Source of the DNA: Streptomyces gilvus | GTDB taxonomy: Bacteria; Actinomycetota; Actinomycetes; Streptomycetales; Streptomycetaceae | Direction of reading: 5' to 3' | Assembly: GCF_022513565.1 (NCBI RefSeq) | Contig: NZ_JAKWBE010000010.1 | Coordinates: 62,001 to 126,000 of the forward strand | Length of the DNA stretch: 64,000 bases | Part shown: piece after piece, positions 17,148 to 24,092 of the stretch | Position numbering within the stretch: position 1 is the stretch's first letter | How the letters are laid out: the number at the start of each line of letters is the position of its first letter | The notes under the pieces: model-generated | Told to the model about the DNA's origin: nothing | Databases searched by the model: none | What the model saw: the letters and a program-made list of their open reading frames with translations, nothing else | Made by a program: the position numbers and the translations under genes

Positions 17148-17980
17148 AGCTCTTTCGCCAGCCGGTGGATGAAGTCACGCGACCGTACGGGGTCGAGGGA
17201 CACGGCTTCCACCTTACGGAAGCGAGTTCGAAAGGCGCTGAGCTGTGCTGCGGAGTCGATGAAGGCCGAACCGTGCGGAACGTCCCGTACGACCGTGTCC
17301 AACTTGGCCACCGGCCCGCCGACATACGTCATGGTGCTGGCGGCTGTGGCGAATCCGTCCAGGTCGAAGGGGATCACGCGCACGGTGACGTGGTCCGCTT
17401 CGGACAGCTCCCGAAGCTTGGTGAGTTGCGCCCGGGAGGTGGCTCGGTCGCTGACCCTGATGCGCAGGGCGGCTTCGTGGATCACCAACTCGTACGGGAC
17501 GGTGAGCTCTTGGCCCGCCATGCGATGCCGCACACGCAAGTCCCGCTCCTCATCGGTGAGTTCGGGAACTCGGCCGGAGAAGACGGCGCGGGCGTAGTCC
17601 TCCGTCTGCAGAAGGCCGGGGACGTAAAGGACGGCCACGTCGCGGCGGAACGACGCGTGGTGGTTCAGTTCGGAGAGGTCCAGGAACGACGTGGGGAGCC
17701 GTCCGCGGTACTCCTCCCACCAGCCGCGCGTCCGGTCGGTTGCCATCGCGACCAGCGCGTCGACGAACTCCCGGTCGGTGCAGGCGTAATGGGATGCGAG
17801 ACGGCGGACCCGTTCCTCGCTCACGCCGACGAGTCCGGATTCGATGTGGCTCATCTGGACACGGTTCGCGCCGAGCAGCGCCGCCGCCTCGACGGCGGTC
17901 AGTCCTGCCGCCTCACGAAGTCGGCGCAGTTCGATCCCGAGGCGCATCTGACGGGCGGTTGGTTCGCGCCGCTGAACCAT
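17144..17980 (-). CDS. XRE-family transcriptional regulator with DUF5753 domain
   Basis: 278 aa. The N-terminal helix-turn-helix occupies residues 10-65 (LRRLREAAGLTAVEAAALLGANRVQMSHIESG). The remaining 190 residues are the Streptomyces-specific DUF5753 region with ARTDLVPGLLQTEDYARAVF-like sequence (YVPGLLQTEDYARAVF) and a DVPHGSAFIDSA segment. It is predicted to bind DNA and be antagonised by the DUF397 partner encoded immediately downstream with overlapping codons. Target unknown. Confidence 0.9.
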   Translation of the reverse strand: MVQRREPTARQMRLGIELRRLREAAGLTAVEAAALLGANRVQMSHIESGLVGVSEERVRRLASHYACTDREFVDALVAMATDRTRGWWEEYRGRLPTSFLDLSELNHHASFRRDVAVLYVPGLLQTEDYARAVFSGRVPELTDEERDLRVRHRMAGQELTVPYELVIHEAALRIRVSDRATSRAQLTKLRELSEADHVTVRVIPFDLDGFATAASTMTYVGGPVAKLDTVVRDVPHGSAFIDSAAQLSAFRTRFRKVEAVSLDPVRSRDFIHRLAKEL

Positions 17981-18054
17981 CTCGTTGCTCCTCTGATCAA
18001 GGAAATCAGCGAAGCCTGCCCCCGACGCTGCAGGAAGAGGTCTCCGGCATTTCC

Positions 18055-18435
18055 ATGTCGCTCATGGCGGCCATGGCCTTGGGGCTCCCGTCCCAGACCG
18101 CCATGACCGAACTCCGCAGAAGGTGCAAGGAGATCCTCAAGCGGGAGGGATTGTCTCCATGGGAGATCGCGTATTTGAGGGGCGTGATCGAGAGGCGGCC
18201 GCGAGAGTACGTCGAGGCGTGGGCATCCGGGTACGCCGCAGGCCTGGCGGAGGGGATCGCCAAGGGAATCCTGGTCGTGCTGGACGTACGACGGCTCCCC
18301 GTCCCCGGCTTTGCCCGTGAGCGCATCACCAGCTGTTCAGACCCCGCTCGCCTTGACGACTGGCTCCGCCGGGCCCGGACCGTCGAGTGCGTGGAAGCCC
18401 TGTTCAGCGAGGGTGCGGGGGCGCTGCAGGAATAG
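18055..18435 (+). CDS. small hypothetical protein, possibly the C-terminal remnant of an Rpn-like nuclease-family protein
   Basis: 126 aa from the ATG at 18055, with GGAAGAGG about 14 nt upstream. The visible pattern is EYVEAWASGYAAGLAEGIAK, then ILVVLDVRRLPVPGFARERI and DPARLDDWLRRARTVECVEALF. From memory this resembles the C-terminal third of longer Streptomyces proteins related to Rpn/PD-(D/E)XK transposase-type nucleases. No nuclease core is present, so if that memory is right this is a truncated remnant. It ends 9 bp before acpS. Confidence 0.55.
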   Translation: MSLMAAMALGLPSQTAMTELRRRCKEILKREGLSPWEIAYLRGVIERRPREYVEAWASGYAAGLAEGIAKGILVVLDVRRLPVPGFARERITSCSDPARLDDWLRRARTVECVEALFSEGAGALQE

Positions 18436-18444
18436 AGTGCCCGC

Positions 18445-18816
18445 ATGAGCATCATCGGCGTCGGGATCGACGTGGCTGAGATCGCGCGGTTCGAGGCGTC
18501 GCTGAAGCGGACGCCCGGGATGGCGGAGCGGCTGTTCGTGGAGAGCGAGTTGTTGCTGGCGAGTGGGGAGCGGCGGGGGGTTGCCTCGCTTGCCGCTCGG
18601 TTCGCCGCCAAGGAGGCGCTGGCCAAGGCGCTCGGGGCGCCGGCGGGGCTGCACTGGACCGATGCCGAGGTGTATGTCGAGGACAGCGGGCAGCCGCGGT
18701 TGCGGGTGAAGGGGACCGTCGCGGCTCGGGCGGCGGAACTGGGCGTGAGGTCCTGGCATGTGTCGCTCAGTCATGATGCAGGGGTGGCTTCGGCGGTCGT
18801 CGTCGCCGAGGGGTGA
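18445..18816 (+). CDS. acpS: holo-[acyl-carrier-protein] synthase
   Basis: 123 aa, normal length. It transfers 4'-phosphopantetheine from CoA to acyl carrier proteins. The family motifs are GVGIDVAEIARFE (metal-binding Asp8) and FAAKEALAKALG (Glu near 57), with WHVSLSHD at the end. It draws on CoA, whose synthesis begins with CoaA in the same window. An IS-type element has inserted just downstream, before nnr. Confidence 0.95.
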   Translation: MSIIGVGIDVAEIARFEASLKRTPGMAERLFVESELLLASGERRGVASLAARFAAKEALAKALGAPAGLHWTDAEVYVEDSGQPRLRVKGTVAARAAELGVRSWHVSLSHDAGVASAVVVAEG

Positions 18817-18920
18817 CCAAGGCGAGCGGCGGGGTCTGCCGTCGCGGCCGTGCCGCGGGCTATCGGGATTCATTCGGAGTGCCTCGGTGTTCACGCCGGG
18901 GGTGAAGCGAATCTGATGGT

Positions 18921-19024
18921 GGCGACGCGGAGCGTCGCCGCGTCTGCTCCGGCGGAGCCGGAGATGGCGCATTCGTCCCTCATGACGCGAAGCGTCATGA
19001 CGGCCCACCCCGGCGGAGCCGGGG
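18921..19024. repeat. array of four GNA-triloop hairpins at the IS left end
   Basis: Perfect stems: GGCGACGC-GGA-GCGTCGCC (18921-18939), CTCCGGC-GGA-GCCGGAG (18947-18963), TCATGACGC-GAA-GCGTCATGA (18980-19000) and CCCCGGC-GGA-GCCGGGG (19008-19024). All contain a central GCGNAGC heptamer. d(GCGAAGC)-type mini-hairpins are known to be exceptionally stable in single-stranded DNA. Confidence 0.85.
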
Positions 19025-19029
19025 AACGC

Positions 19030-19478
19030 TCATACCGGCCTGTTCTGCTGTTCGATGTACTGCCTGACCACGGTGAGCGGGGCGCCGCCGACGGTTTTGG
19101 CGAAGGAGGAGCCGGACCACAGCTTGTTGGCCCGCCAGTAGTGGCGTACCAGGTCGGGGAACTCTCCCCCAGCCTTCGGCCGGGAGGTGCCCCCAGGCGC
19201 AGGCGGCGGGAGGAGACACCCTTGAGGGAGTTGACCAATTTGGTCACGGCGACCTTGGGCGGGAAGTTCACCAGGAGGTGGACGTGGTTGTCCTCGCCGT
19301 TGTCCTCGCCGTTGAACTCCGCCAGCTCGCACTCGAAGTCCGTGCACACCGACCGCATGATCTCCTCCATGCGCCTCACGTGGGCATCGGTGAACACCTT
19401 GTGCCGGAACCTGGTCACGAAGACCAAGTGGACGTGCATCACGAAAGCACAGTGCCTACCAGTTCTGATCTTCTGCAT
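19030..19478 (-). pseudogene. tnpA: IS200-like transposase (Y1 HUH), frameshifted
   Basis: Starting at ATG 19478 (MQKIRTGRHCAFVMHVHLVF), the reading frame shows the HUH motif HVHLL and continues to VNSLKGVSSRRLR. After an inserted GC-rich palindromic segment of about 29 net bases (within 19160-19195), the family sequence resumes in another frame: EFPDLVRHYWRANKLWSGS, ending YIEQQNRPV with the catalytic Tyr. A second change is a 12-bp in-frame duplication giving GEDNGEDN before HVHLL. Intact protein would be about 135-140 aa. The HUH and Tyr parts are now in different frames, so it should be inactive. Confidence 0.85.
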
Positions 19479-19512
19479 CTCGCCCATAACCCACGTATGT
19501 ACCGTGAGGGTC

Positions 19513-20736
19513 ATGCAGCTCAGGTACGCCTTCAGGCTGTACCCGGATGCCGGCCAGCAGAGGGCGTTGGCGAGGGCGTTCGGGTGTGCCCGTGTCGTGT
19601 TCAACGACGCGGTGCGTGCCCGTGAGGAGGCCAGAGTGGCCGAGCAGCCGTTCCCTAAGGCCGCAGAGCTGTCGAAGAGGCTGATTACCGAGGCGAAGCA
19701 GACGGTGGAGCGGTCCTGGCTGGGTGAGGTCTCCGCGGTCGTCCTGCAGCAGTCGCTGCGCGACGCAGAGGCCGCCTACAAGAACTTCTTCGCCTCCCTG
19801 AAGGGCGCCCGCAAGGGCCCGAAGCTGGGTGCGCCCCGGTTCAAGTCCCGCAAGGATGCCCGGCAGTCGATCCGGTTCACCGCGAACGCCCGGTGGAACA
19901 TCACCGGCAAAGGGCGCCTGAACCTGCCGAAGATCGGGGCGGTGAAGGTGAAGTGGTCCCGCACCCTGCCCGCCACCCCCACCTCCGTCACCGTCATCAA
20001 GGACGCGGCCGGCAGGTTCTTCGCCTCCTTCGTCATCGACACCGACCCCGCCGAAGACGCCGCCCGGATGCCCGAGTCGGACCAAAGCATCGGCATCGAC
20101 CTCGGGCTCACCCACTTCGCCGTCCTCTCCGACGGCACGAAGATCGACTCACCCCGGTTCCTGCGCCGGGCGGAGAAGAAGCTCAAGAAGGCCCAGAACG
20201 ACCTGTCCCGCAAACAGAAAGGATCGAAAAACCGCGAGAAGGCACGCCTCAAGGCCGCCCGCGCCCACGCCAAGGTCACCGACGCCCGCAAAGAGTTCCA
20301 CCACCAGCTCTCCACCCGGCTGATCTCCGAGAACCAAGCAATCGCCGTGGAGGACCTGTCGGTGGCGGGACTGGCGCGCACCAGGCTGGCCAAGTCCGTC
20401 CACGACGCCGGCTGGACGGCGTTCGTGACCATGCTGGAATACAAAGCGGAACGGTACGGACGCACCCTCATCAAGACCGGCCGGTACGAGCCGACGAGTC
20501 AGGTCTGCTCCACCTGCGGGATCAAGGACGGTCCCAAACCCCTGCACATCCGGGAATGGACCTGTACCGCCTGCGGCACGGTCCACGACCGGGACCACAA
20601 CGCCGCACTCAACGTGAAACAGGCCGCCGGACTGGCGGTATCAGCCTGCGGAGCGCCGGTAAGACCAGAACCCGTTCTGGCACAGCGCGAAGAAACAGGA
20701 AGCCACGGATTCCCCACCGGAAACCGTGCCGCGTAG
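19513..20736 (+). CDS. tnpB: TnpB RNA-guided nuclease of an IS605-type element
   Basis: 407 aa from ATG 19513. N-terminal AFRLYPDAGQQRALARAFG is the OrfB helix-turn-helix-like start. The RuvC-like nuclease residues are in SIGIDLGLTHFAVLS (Asp), IAVEDLSVAGL (Glu) and HDRDHNAALN (Asp). The zinc ribbon is CSTCG...CTACG. All catalytic positions are intact, unlike those of tnpA. TnpB proteins cut DNA next to a short motif, guided by RNA from the element right end. The protein has a 35-residue tail after the last RuvC motif, whose codons overlap the expected guide-RNA region. Confidence 0.92.
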   Translation: MQLRYAFRLYPDAGQQRALARAFGCARVVFNDAVRAREEARVAEQPFPKAAELSKRLITEAKQTVERSWLGEVSAVVLQQSLRDAEAAYKNFFASLKGARKGPKLGAPRFKSRKDARQSIRFTANARWNITGKGRLNLPKIGAVKVKWSRTLPATPTSVTVIKDAAGRFFASFVIDTDPAEDAARMPESDQSIGIDLGLTHFAVLSDGTKIDSPRFLRRAEKKLKKAQNDLSRKQKGSKNREKARLKAARAHAKVTDARKEFHHQLSTRLISENQAIAVEDLSVAGLARTRLAKSVHDAGWTAFVTMLEYKAERYGRTLIKTGRYEPTSQVCSTCGIKDGPKPLHIREWTCTACGTVHDRDHNAALNVKQAAGLAVSACGAPVRPEPVLAQREETGSHGFPTGNRAA

Positions 20737-20796
20737 CGGCACAGCAACCGGTGGGAAAGGCCACAATCCTCGCCCTTCAGGGCGAGGAGCATGTCA
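20737..20796 (+). ncRNA. probable omegaRNA 3' region / IS right end
   Basis: Downstream of the tnpB stop, TCCTCGCCCT (20767-20776), loop TC, AGGGCGAGGA (20779-20788) form a perfect 10-bp hairpin, followed by GCATGTCAAA. In IS605-type elements the guide RNA ends at the right end and its guide is the adjacent flank. The 5' boundary inside tnpB cannot be placed by eye. Confidence 0.5.
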
Positions 20797-21245
20797 AACG
20801 CACATCCAGCAGTACAAGAGCCGTGCCCCCGCCCCACCGCCCGTTCCGCCAAGCCGGACAGGGCGCGGAGGAAGTCGGCCAGGTCGGACGGGTCCGGTGG
20901 GGTGGGGAAGTCGCCCGAGGCCGCCCAGCCTTCGGCGACGGCGTCGAGCAGGTGTTTGTCGAAGGCCGCGAGGGCGTCGCGGAAGGTGTCCGTGAGGGAG
21001 AGGCTGACCGCTTCTCCGTCCGCGACCATGGCGATCAGCTCACCGCGGCGGGGGTCGGACCTGACCGTCTCCTCCGACAGGCCGGTGATGAGGGTCTCGG
21101 CGGGCAGCAGGTCGACCATCGGGTCCATGCCCTTCACCTCCACCTCGTCGTACCCCGCCCCGAAGGGCTCCTCGTCCTCGCGCACGATCGCCCCGGCGGC
21201 GTCCCCGTCGTCCGCAGCGGCGTAATAGCCGTAGATGACTCCCAT
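20794..21245 (-). CDS. hypothetical protein, 3' end altered beside the IS element
   Basis: About 145 residues are clear: MGVIYGYYAAADDGDAAGAI, then YDEVEVKGMDPMVDLLPAE and LADFLRALSGLAERAVGRGHG. I do not assign a family; the start resembles the small Streptomyces proteins related to DUF1877. After RGHG the same frame runs on through the IS right end and antisense to tnpB as far as 20499. One base of shift instead gives LLYCWMCV and a TGA at 20794-20796, ending exactly at the IS boundary. I think the latter is the original end and a single-base loss has occurred. An ATG at 21257 is an alternative start. Confidence 0.55.
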
Positions 21246-21338
21246 ACGGCCGATCATGGCAGCCGCCACTGACAGTCCGTCCGTTCGGCGGGCGGCCTGG
21301 GGTGCGGGGCGGGGCGTCGGCGGGGGAGACTCGGTCGC

Positions 21339-22892
21339 ATGCGTACTGCCTACAGCGTGGAGACGGTCAGGAACGCCGAGCGGGAGCTCATGGCGCGGCT
21401 TCCCGAGGGGGCGTTGATGCAGCGGGCCGCGGCCGGGCTCGCCGCCGCCTGCGCCGAGATGCTCGGGCGGGTCTACGGCAGCCGCGTCGTGCTGCTCGTC
21501 GGGAGCGGGGACAACGGGGGTGACGCCCTGTACGCGGGCGCCCGGCTCGCCCGGCGGGGCGCGGGAGTCACGGCGCTGCTGCTCGCCCCCGAGCGGGCGC
21601 ACGCCGGGGGGCTCGCGGCGTTGCGGCGGGCCGGGGGGCGGGTCCTCGACGCGGGCCCCGGCGGGGGCGGGGAGACGACGACCACCGCTGCGGCCAAGGG
21701 GTTGACCGCCACCGCCGCGGCCGTGGGTACGACCACCACCGCAGCGGCCGTGGGTGGGACCACCACCGCCGCGGCCGTCGAAGAGGCGGTCCTCCGTGCC
21801 GATCTCGTCGTCGACGGCATCGTCGGGATCGGCGGCAAGGGTGGACTCCGGCCCGGGGCGGCGAAGTTGGCCGCGATCGTCGCGGACGCCCGCGTTACCG
21901 TCGTCGCCGTCGATCTGCCCAGCGGGGTCGACGTGGACAGCGGTGAGGTGCGGGGGGAGGCGGTGCGGGCCGACCTCACTGTCACGTTCGGGACGCACAA
22001 GCCCGGGCTGCTGATCGATCCCGCGCGCGAGTACGCCGGGTCGGTGCGGCTGGTCGATATCGGGCTGGCGGACGTGCTGCCCCTCGAACCCGAACTGGAA
22101 GCCCTGCAGCACGCCGACGTCGCCGCGCTGCTGCCCGTGCCCGGGGCCGAGAGCGACAAGTACCGGCGCGGGGTCGTCGGGATCGCCGCCGGGTCCGTGC
22201 GGTATCCGGGCGCGGCCGTGCTCGCCGTGTCGGGGGCGCTGCGGGGTGGCGCGGGGGCCGTACGGTACGTCGGGCCCGCCGGGGACGCCGTCCTCGCCCG
22301 GTTCCCGGAGACGCTGGTATCGGACCAGGGGCCGCAGAAGGCGGGGCGCGTGCAGGCGTGGGTCGTGGGACCGGGCGCCGGGGACGACGCGGCGACCGTC
22401 GCCGAGGTGCTGGAGACGGACGTACCCGTGCTCGTCGACGCGGACGGGCTGCGGCTGGCGGAGCGCGATGCCGTACGGGGGCGTACGGCGCCGACGTTGA
22501 TGACCCCGCACGCCGGGGAGGCCGCCGCGCTGCTCGGGGTGGCGCGGGAGGAGGTCGAGGGGGCGCGGCTCGCCTCCGCGCGTGAACTCGCCGCCCGTTA
22601 CGGCGCCACCGTTCTGCTCAAGGGGTCCACCACGCTGGTCGCCGACTCGGGGGGAGGGGCGGTACGGGTCAACGCGACCGGGACGGCGTGGCTGGCCACG
22701 GCCGGAAGTGGGGACGTGCTGTCGGGGCTCGCGGGGTCGCTGCTGGCCTCCGGACTCAGCGCGCTGGACGCGGGGAGCGTCGCGGCCTATCTGCACGGGC
22801 TGGCCGGACGGTTCGCCGCGCACGGGGCACCGGCCGGCGCCCACGACGTCGCGGAGGCGATCCCGGCGGCCTGGCGCGACGTACGGGACTGA
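21339..22892 (+). CDS. nnr: bifunctional NAD(P)H-hydrate epimerase / ADP-dependent dehydratase
   Basis: 517 aa. It repairs hydrated NAD(P)H. The N-terminal epimerase (YjeF_N) domain has LLVGSGDNGGDALYAGARLA; LVVDGIVGIGGKGGLRP and AVDLPSGVDVDSGEV follow. The C-terminal ribokinase-like dehydratase has VVGPGAGDDA, VDADGLRL, TPHAGEAAALLG and ATAGSGDVLSGLAGSLLASG. Residues 111-146 are a low-complexity Thr/Ala insert of four 9-residue repeats that normal family members lack. The TGA stop seeds a tandem repeat downstream. Divergent from the preceding hypothetical gene. Confidence 0.94.
   Translation: MRTAYSVETVRNAERELMARLPEGALMQRAAAGLAAACAEMLGRVYGSRVVLLVGSGDNGGDALYAGARLARRGAGVTALLLAPERAHAGGLAALRRAGGRVLDAGPGGGGETTTTAAAKGLTATAAAVGTTTTAAAVGGTTTAAAVEEAVLRADLVVDGIVGIGGKGGLRPGAAKLAAIVADARVTVVAVDLPSGVDVDSGEVRGEAVRADLTVTFGTHKPGLLIDPAREYAGSVRLVDIGLADVLPLEPELEALQHADVAALLPVPGAESDKYRRGVVGIAAGSVRYPGAAVLAVSGALRGGAGAVRYVGPAGDAVLARFPETLVSDQGPQKAGRVQAWVVGPGAGDDAATVAEVLETDVPVLVDADGLRLAERDAVRGRTAPTLMTPHAGEAAALLGVAREEVEGARLASARELAARYGATVLLKGSTTLVADSGGGAVRVNATGTAWLATAGSGDVLSGLAGSLLASGLSALDAGSVAAYLHGLAGRFAAHGAPAGAHDVAEAIPAAWRDVRD
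21669..21776 (+). repeat. 27-bp tandem repeat inside nnr
   Basis: Copies end at 21695, 21722, 21749 and 21776, exactly 27 bp apart, giving 9-residue units such as TTTTAAAKG, LTATAAAVG, TTTTAAAVG and GTTTAAAVE. The reading frame is preserved. Confidence 0.85.
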
Positions 22893-23040
22893 CTGGCGGG
22901 CCCGGCGCCGCATACGGAACCGACGGCCCGGCGCCGCGTACGGAACTTACTGGCGGCCCGGCGCCGCGTACGGAACTGGCTGGCGGCCCCGCGCCGCGTA
23001 CGGAACCGACTGGCGGCCCAGCGCGACGTACGGGACTGAA
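22871..23040. repeat. stop-codon-spanning tandem repeat, about 30 bp
   Basis: TACGG anchor points fall at 22882, 22913, 22939, 22969, 22999 and 23029 (steps 31, 26, 30, 30, 30). The first copy is the coding end of nnr (GACGTACGGGACTGA). The last copy matches that coding end almost exactly, again with its TGA. The rest of the gap to 23130 holds nothing recognisable. Confidence 0.8.
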
Positions 23041-23129
23041 GCCCCGTCACCCCCGGCGGGCTCGGCGGAAAGGGTGACCCCGCCGCGCGGCACCCCGGTC
23101 GCGCCGGTCCCGCGCGTTCTTCTGATGGG

Positions 23130-24047
23130 ATGATCAGAATCAGAAGGCGTATCGCGTGCCGCGGCCTCGCCGTCGTGCTCGCCGCCGTCACCGGCCTGCC
23201 CGTCGGCACCACCGCGCTCGCCACCACCGCCCTCGCCGCCCCCGCACCGCCGGTGCACGCTCCGGGGCCGGAGGTCGAGCTCGTCCCCGGGGTTCCGCCG
23301 GGCCCCGCCCAGGCCTGGCAGATCGACACGCCCGACCAGGTGCTCTCGCCCAAGGTGTACACACCGAGCGCCGAGGAGGACGCCGTCGAGCCGCCGGACG
23401 CCGCCCCGGGGACGTACGACCTCGTCGAGTACGTGCCGCTCGCCGACGCCGTCCAGAAGGTCGCCTGCAGCAAGCGGACCGGGCCCTACCAGCGGGGCGT
23501 CGAGCGATGGCTGAAGCTGAAGGTGGACGGCAAGCAGTCGGCCGCCGACTGCCGGGCCATCCAGGCCTTCCAGGTCAGGCACGGGATCAAGCCCGCCATC
23601 GGGTTCGCCGGATCCGTCACCTGGGCCACCATGCAGCTGATCGGAGCGCGGAAGAACCCCAACGCCGCCGGGAAGTGTCCCGTGCGCGGCTACCGCGTCG
23701 CCTGCGTCGATCTCGACCGGCAGCTCACCTGGGTGCAGAAGGGGAAGAAGGTCCTCTACGGGCCCGTGCCGATGCGGAGCGGGCGGGCGGGGCACCGGAC
23801 CCGTACCGGCTGGTTCAAGATCTACTGGAAGCACAAGAACCACTGGTCCACGCTCTACAACTCGCCCATGCCCTATGCCCAGTTCTTCAGCGGCGGGCAG
23901 GCCTTCCACGCCGTCTACGGGAGCATCTACACGACGGTCGGATCATGGGGTTGCGTGAATCTGAGGCTCGCGGACGCGCGGAAGCTCTGGGGTGTGCTGA
24001 AGACCGGGGACCACGTGTACGTGTGGGGGCGGCGGCCCGGAGCGTAG
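23130..24047 (+). CDS. secreted L,D-transpeptidase with peptidoglycan-binding domain
   Basis: 305 aa. A signal peptide (RRRIACRGLAVVLAAVTGLPV, cleavage near ALAA at about 36) is followed by a linker, a PG_binding_1-like domain at about 100-165 (GVERWLKLKVDGKQSAADC, AIQAFQVRHGIKP) and a YkuD catalytic domain from about 185. The catalytic signature is HAVYGSIYT followed by SWGCVNL, with the nucleophile Cys near residue 275. It makes 3-3 cross-links in the wall or attaches proteins to it. The Cys is intact here, unlike the paralog-like gene at 47997. alr follows 45 bp downstream. Confidence 0.9.
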   Translation: MIRIRRRIACRGLAVVLAAVTGLPVGTTALATTALAAPAPPVHAPGPEVELVPGVPPGPAQAWQIDTPDQVLSPKVYTPSAEEDAVEPPDAAPGTYDLVEYVPLADAVQKVACSKRTGPYQRGVERWLKLKVDGKQSAADCRAIQAFQVRHGIKPAIGFAGSVTWATMQLIGARKNPNAAGKCPVRGYRVACVDLDRQLTWVQKGKKVLYGPVPMRSGRAGHRTRTGWFKIYWKHKNHWSTLYNSPMPYAQFFSGGQAFHAVYGSIYTTVGSWGCVNLRLADARKLWGVLKTGDHVYVWGRRPGA

Positions 24048-24092
24048 CCGTCCGCCGGGGTTGTCGGACCCCTCTGAGACACTGGGGGCGCC

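Larger units (their letters stand above)
18890..20796. mobile_element. IS200/IS605-family element with defective tnpA and intact tnpB
   Basis: Divergent tnpA (minus) and tnpB (plus) genes sit between acpS and nnr. The left end, downstream of tnpA, carries a TTCAC...GTGAA dyad (18890-18906) and four tight hairpins. The right end, downstream of tnpB, carries a 10-bp-stem hairpin (20767-20788). Exact ends are uncertain because these elements make no target duplication. tnpA is frameshifted, so the element is probably immobile unless helped in trans. Confidence 0.8.

Noticed and set aside
18917..19030. CRISPR-like array
   Set aside because: The hairpins differ in stem sequence and spacing; there are no identical repeats separated by unique spacers.
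18850..19512. N-terminal extension of TnpB by about 220 residues
   Set aside because: The added sequence is antisense of tnpA and the left-end hairpins; the family start MQLRYAFRLYPD is at 19513.
20499..22913. Very long minus-strand open frame antisense to nnr and tnpB
   Set aside because: Outside 20794-21257 its sequence is Arg/Pro/Gly-rich shadow coding typical of high-GC DNA; nnr and tnpB carry the conserved motifs.
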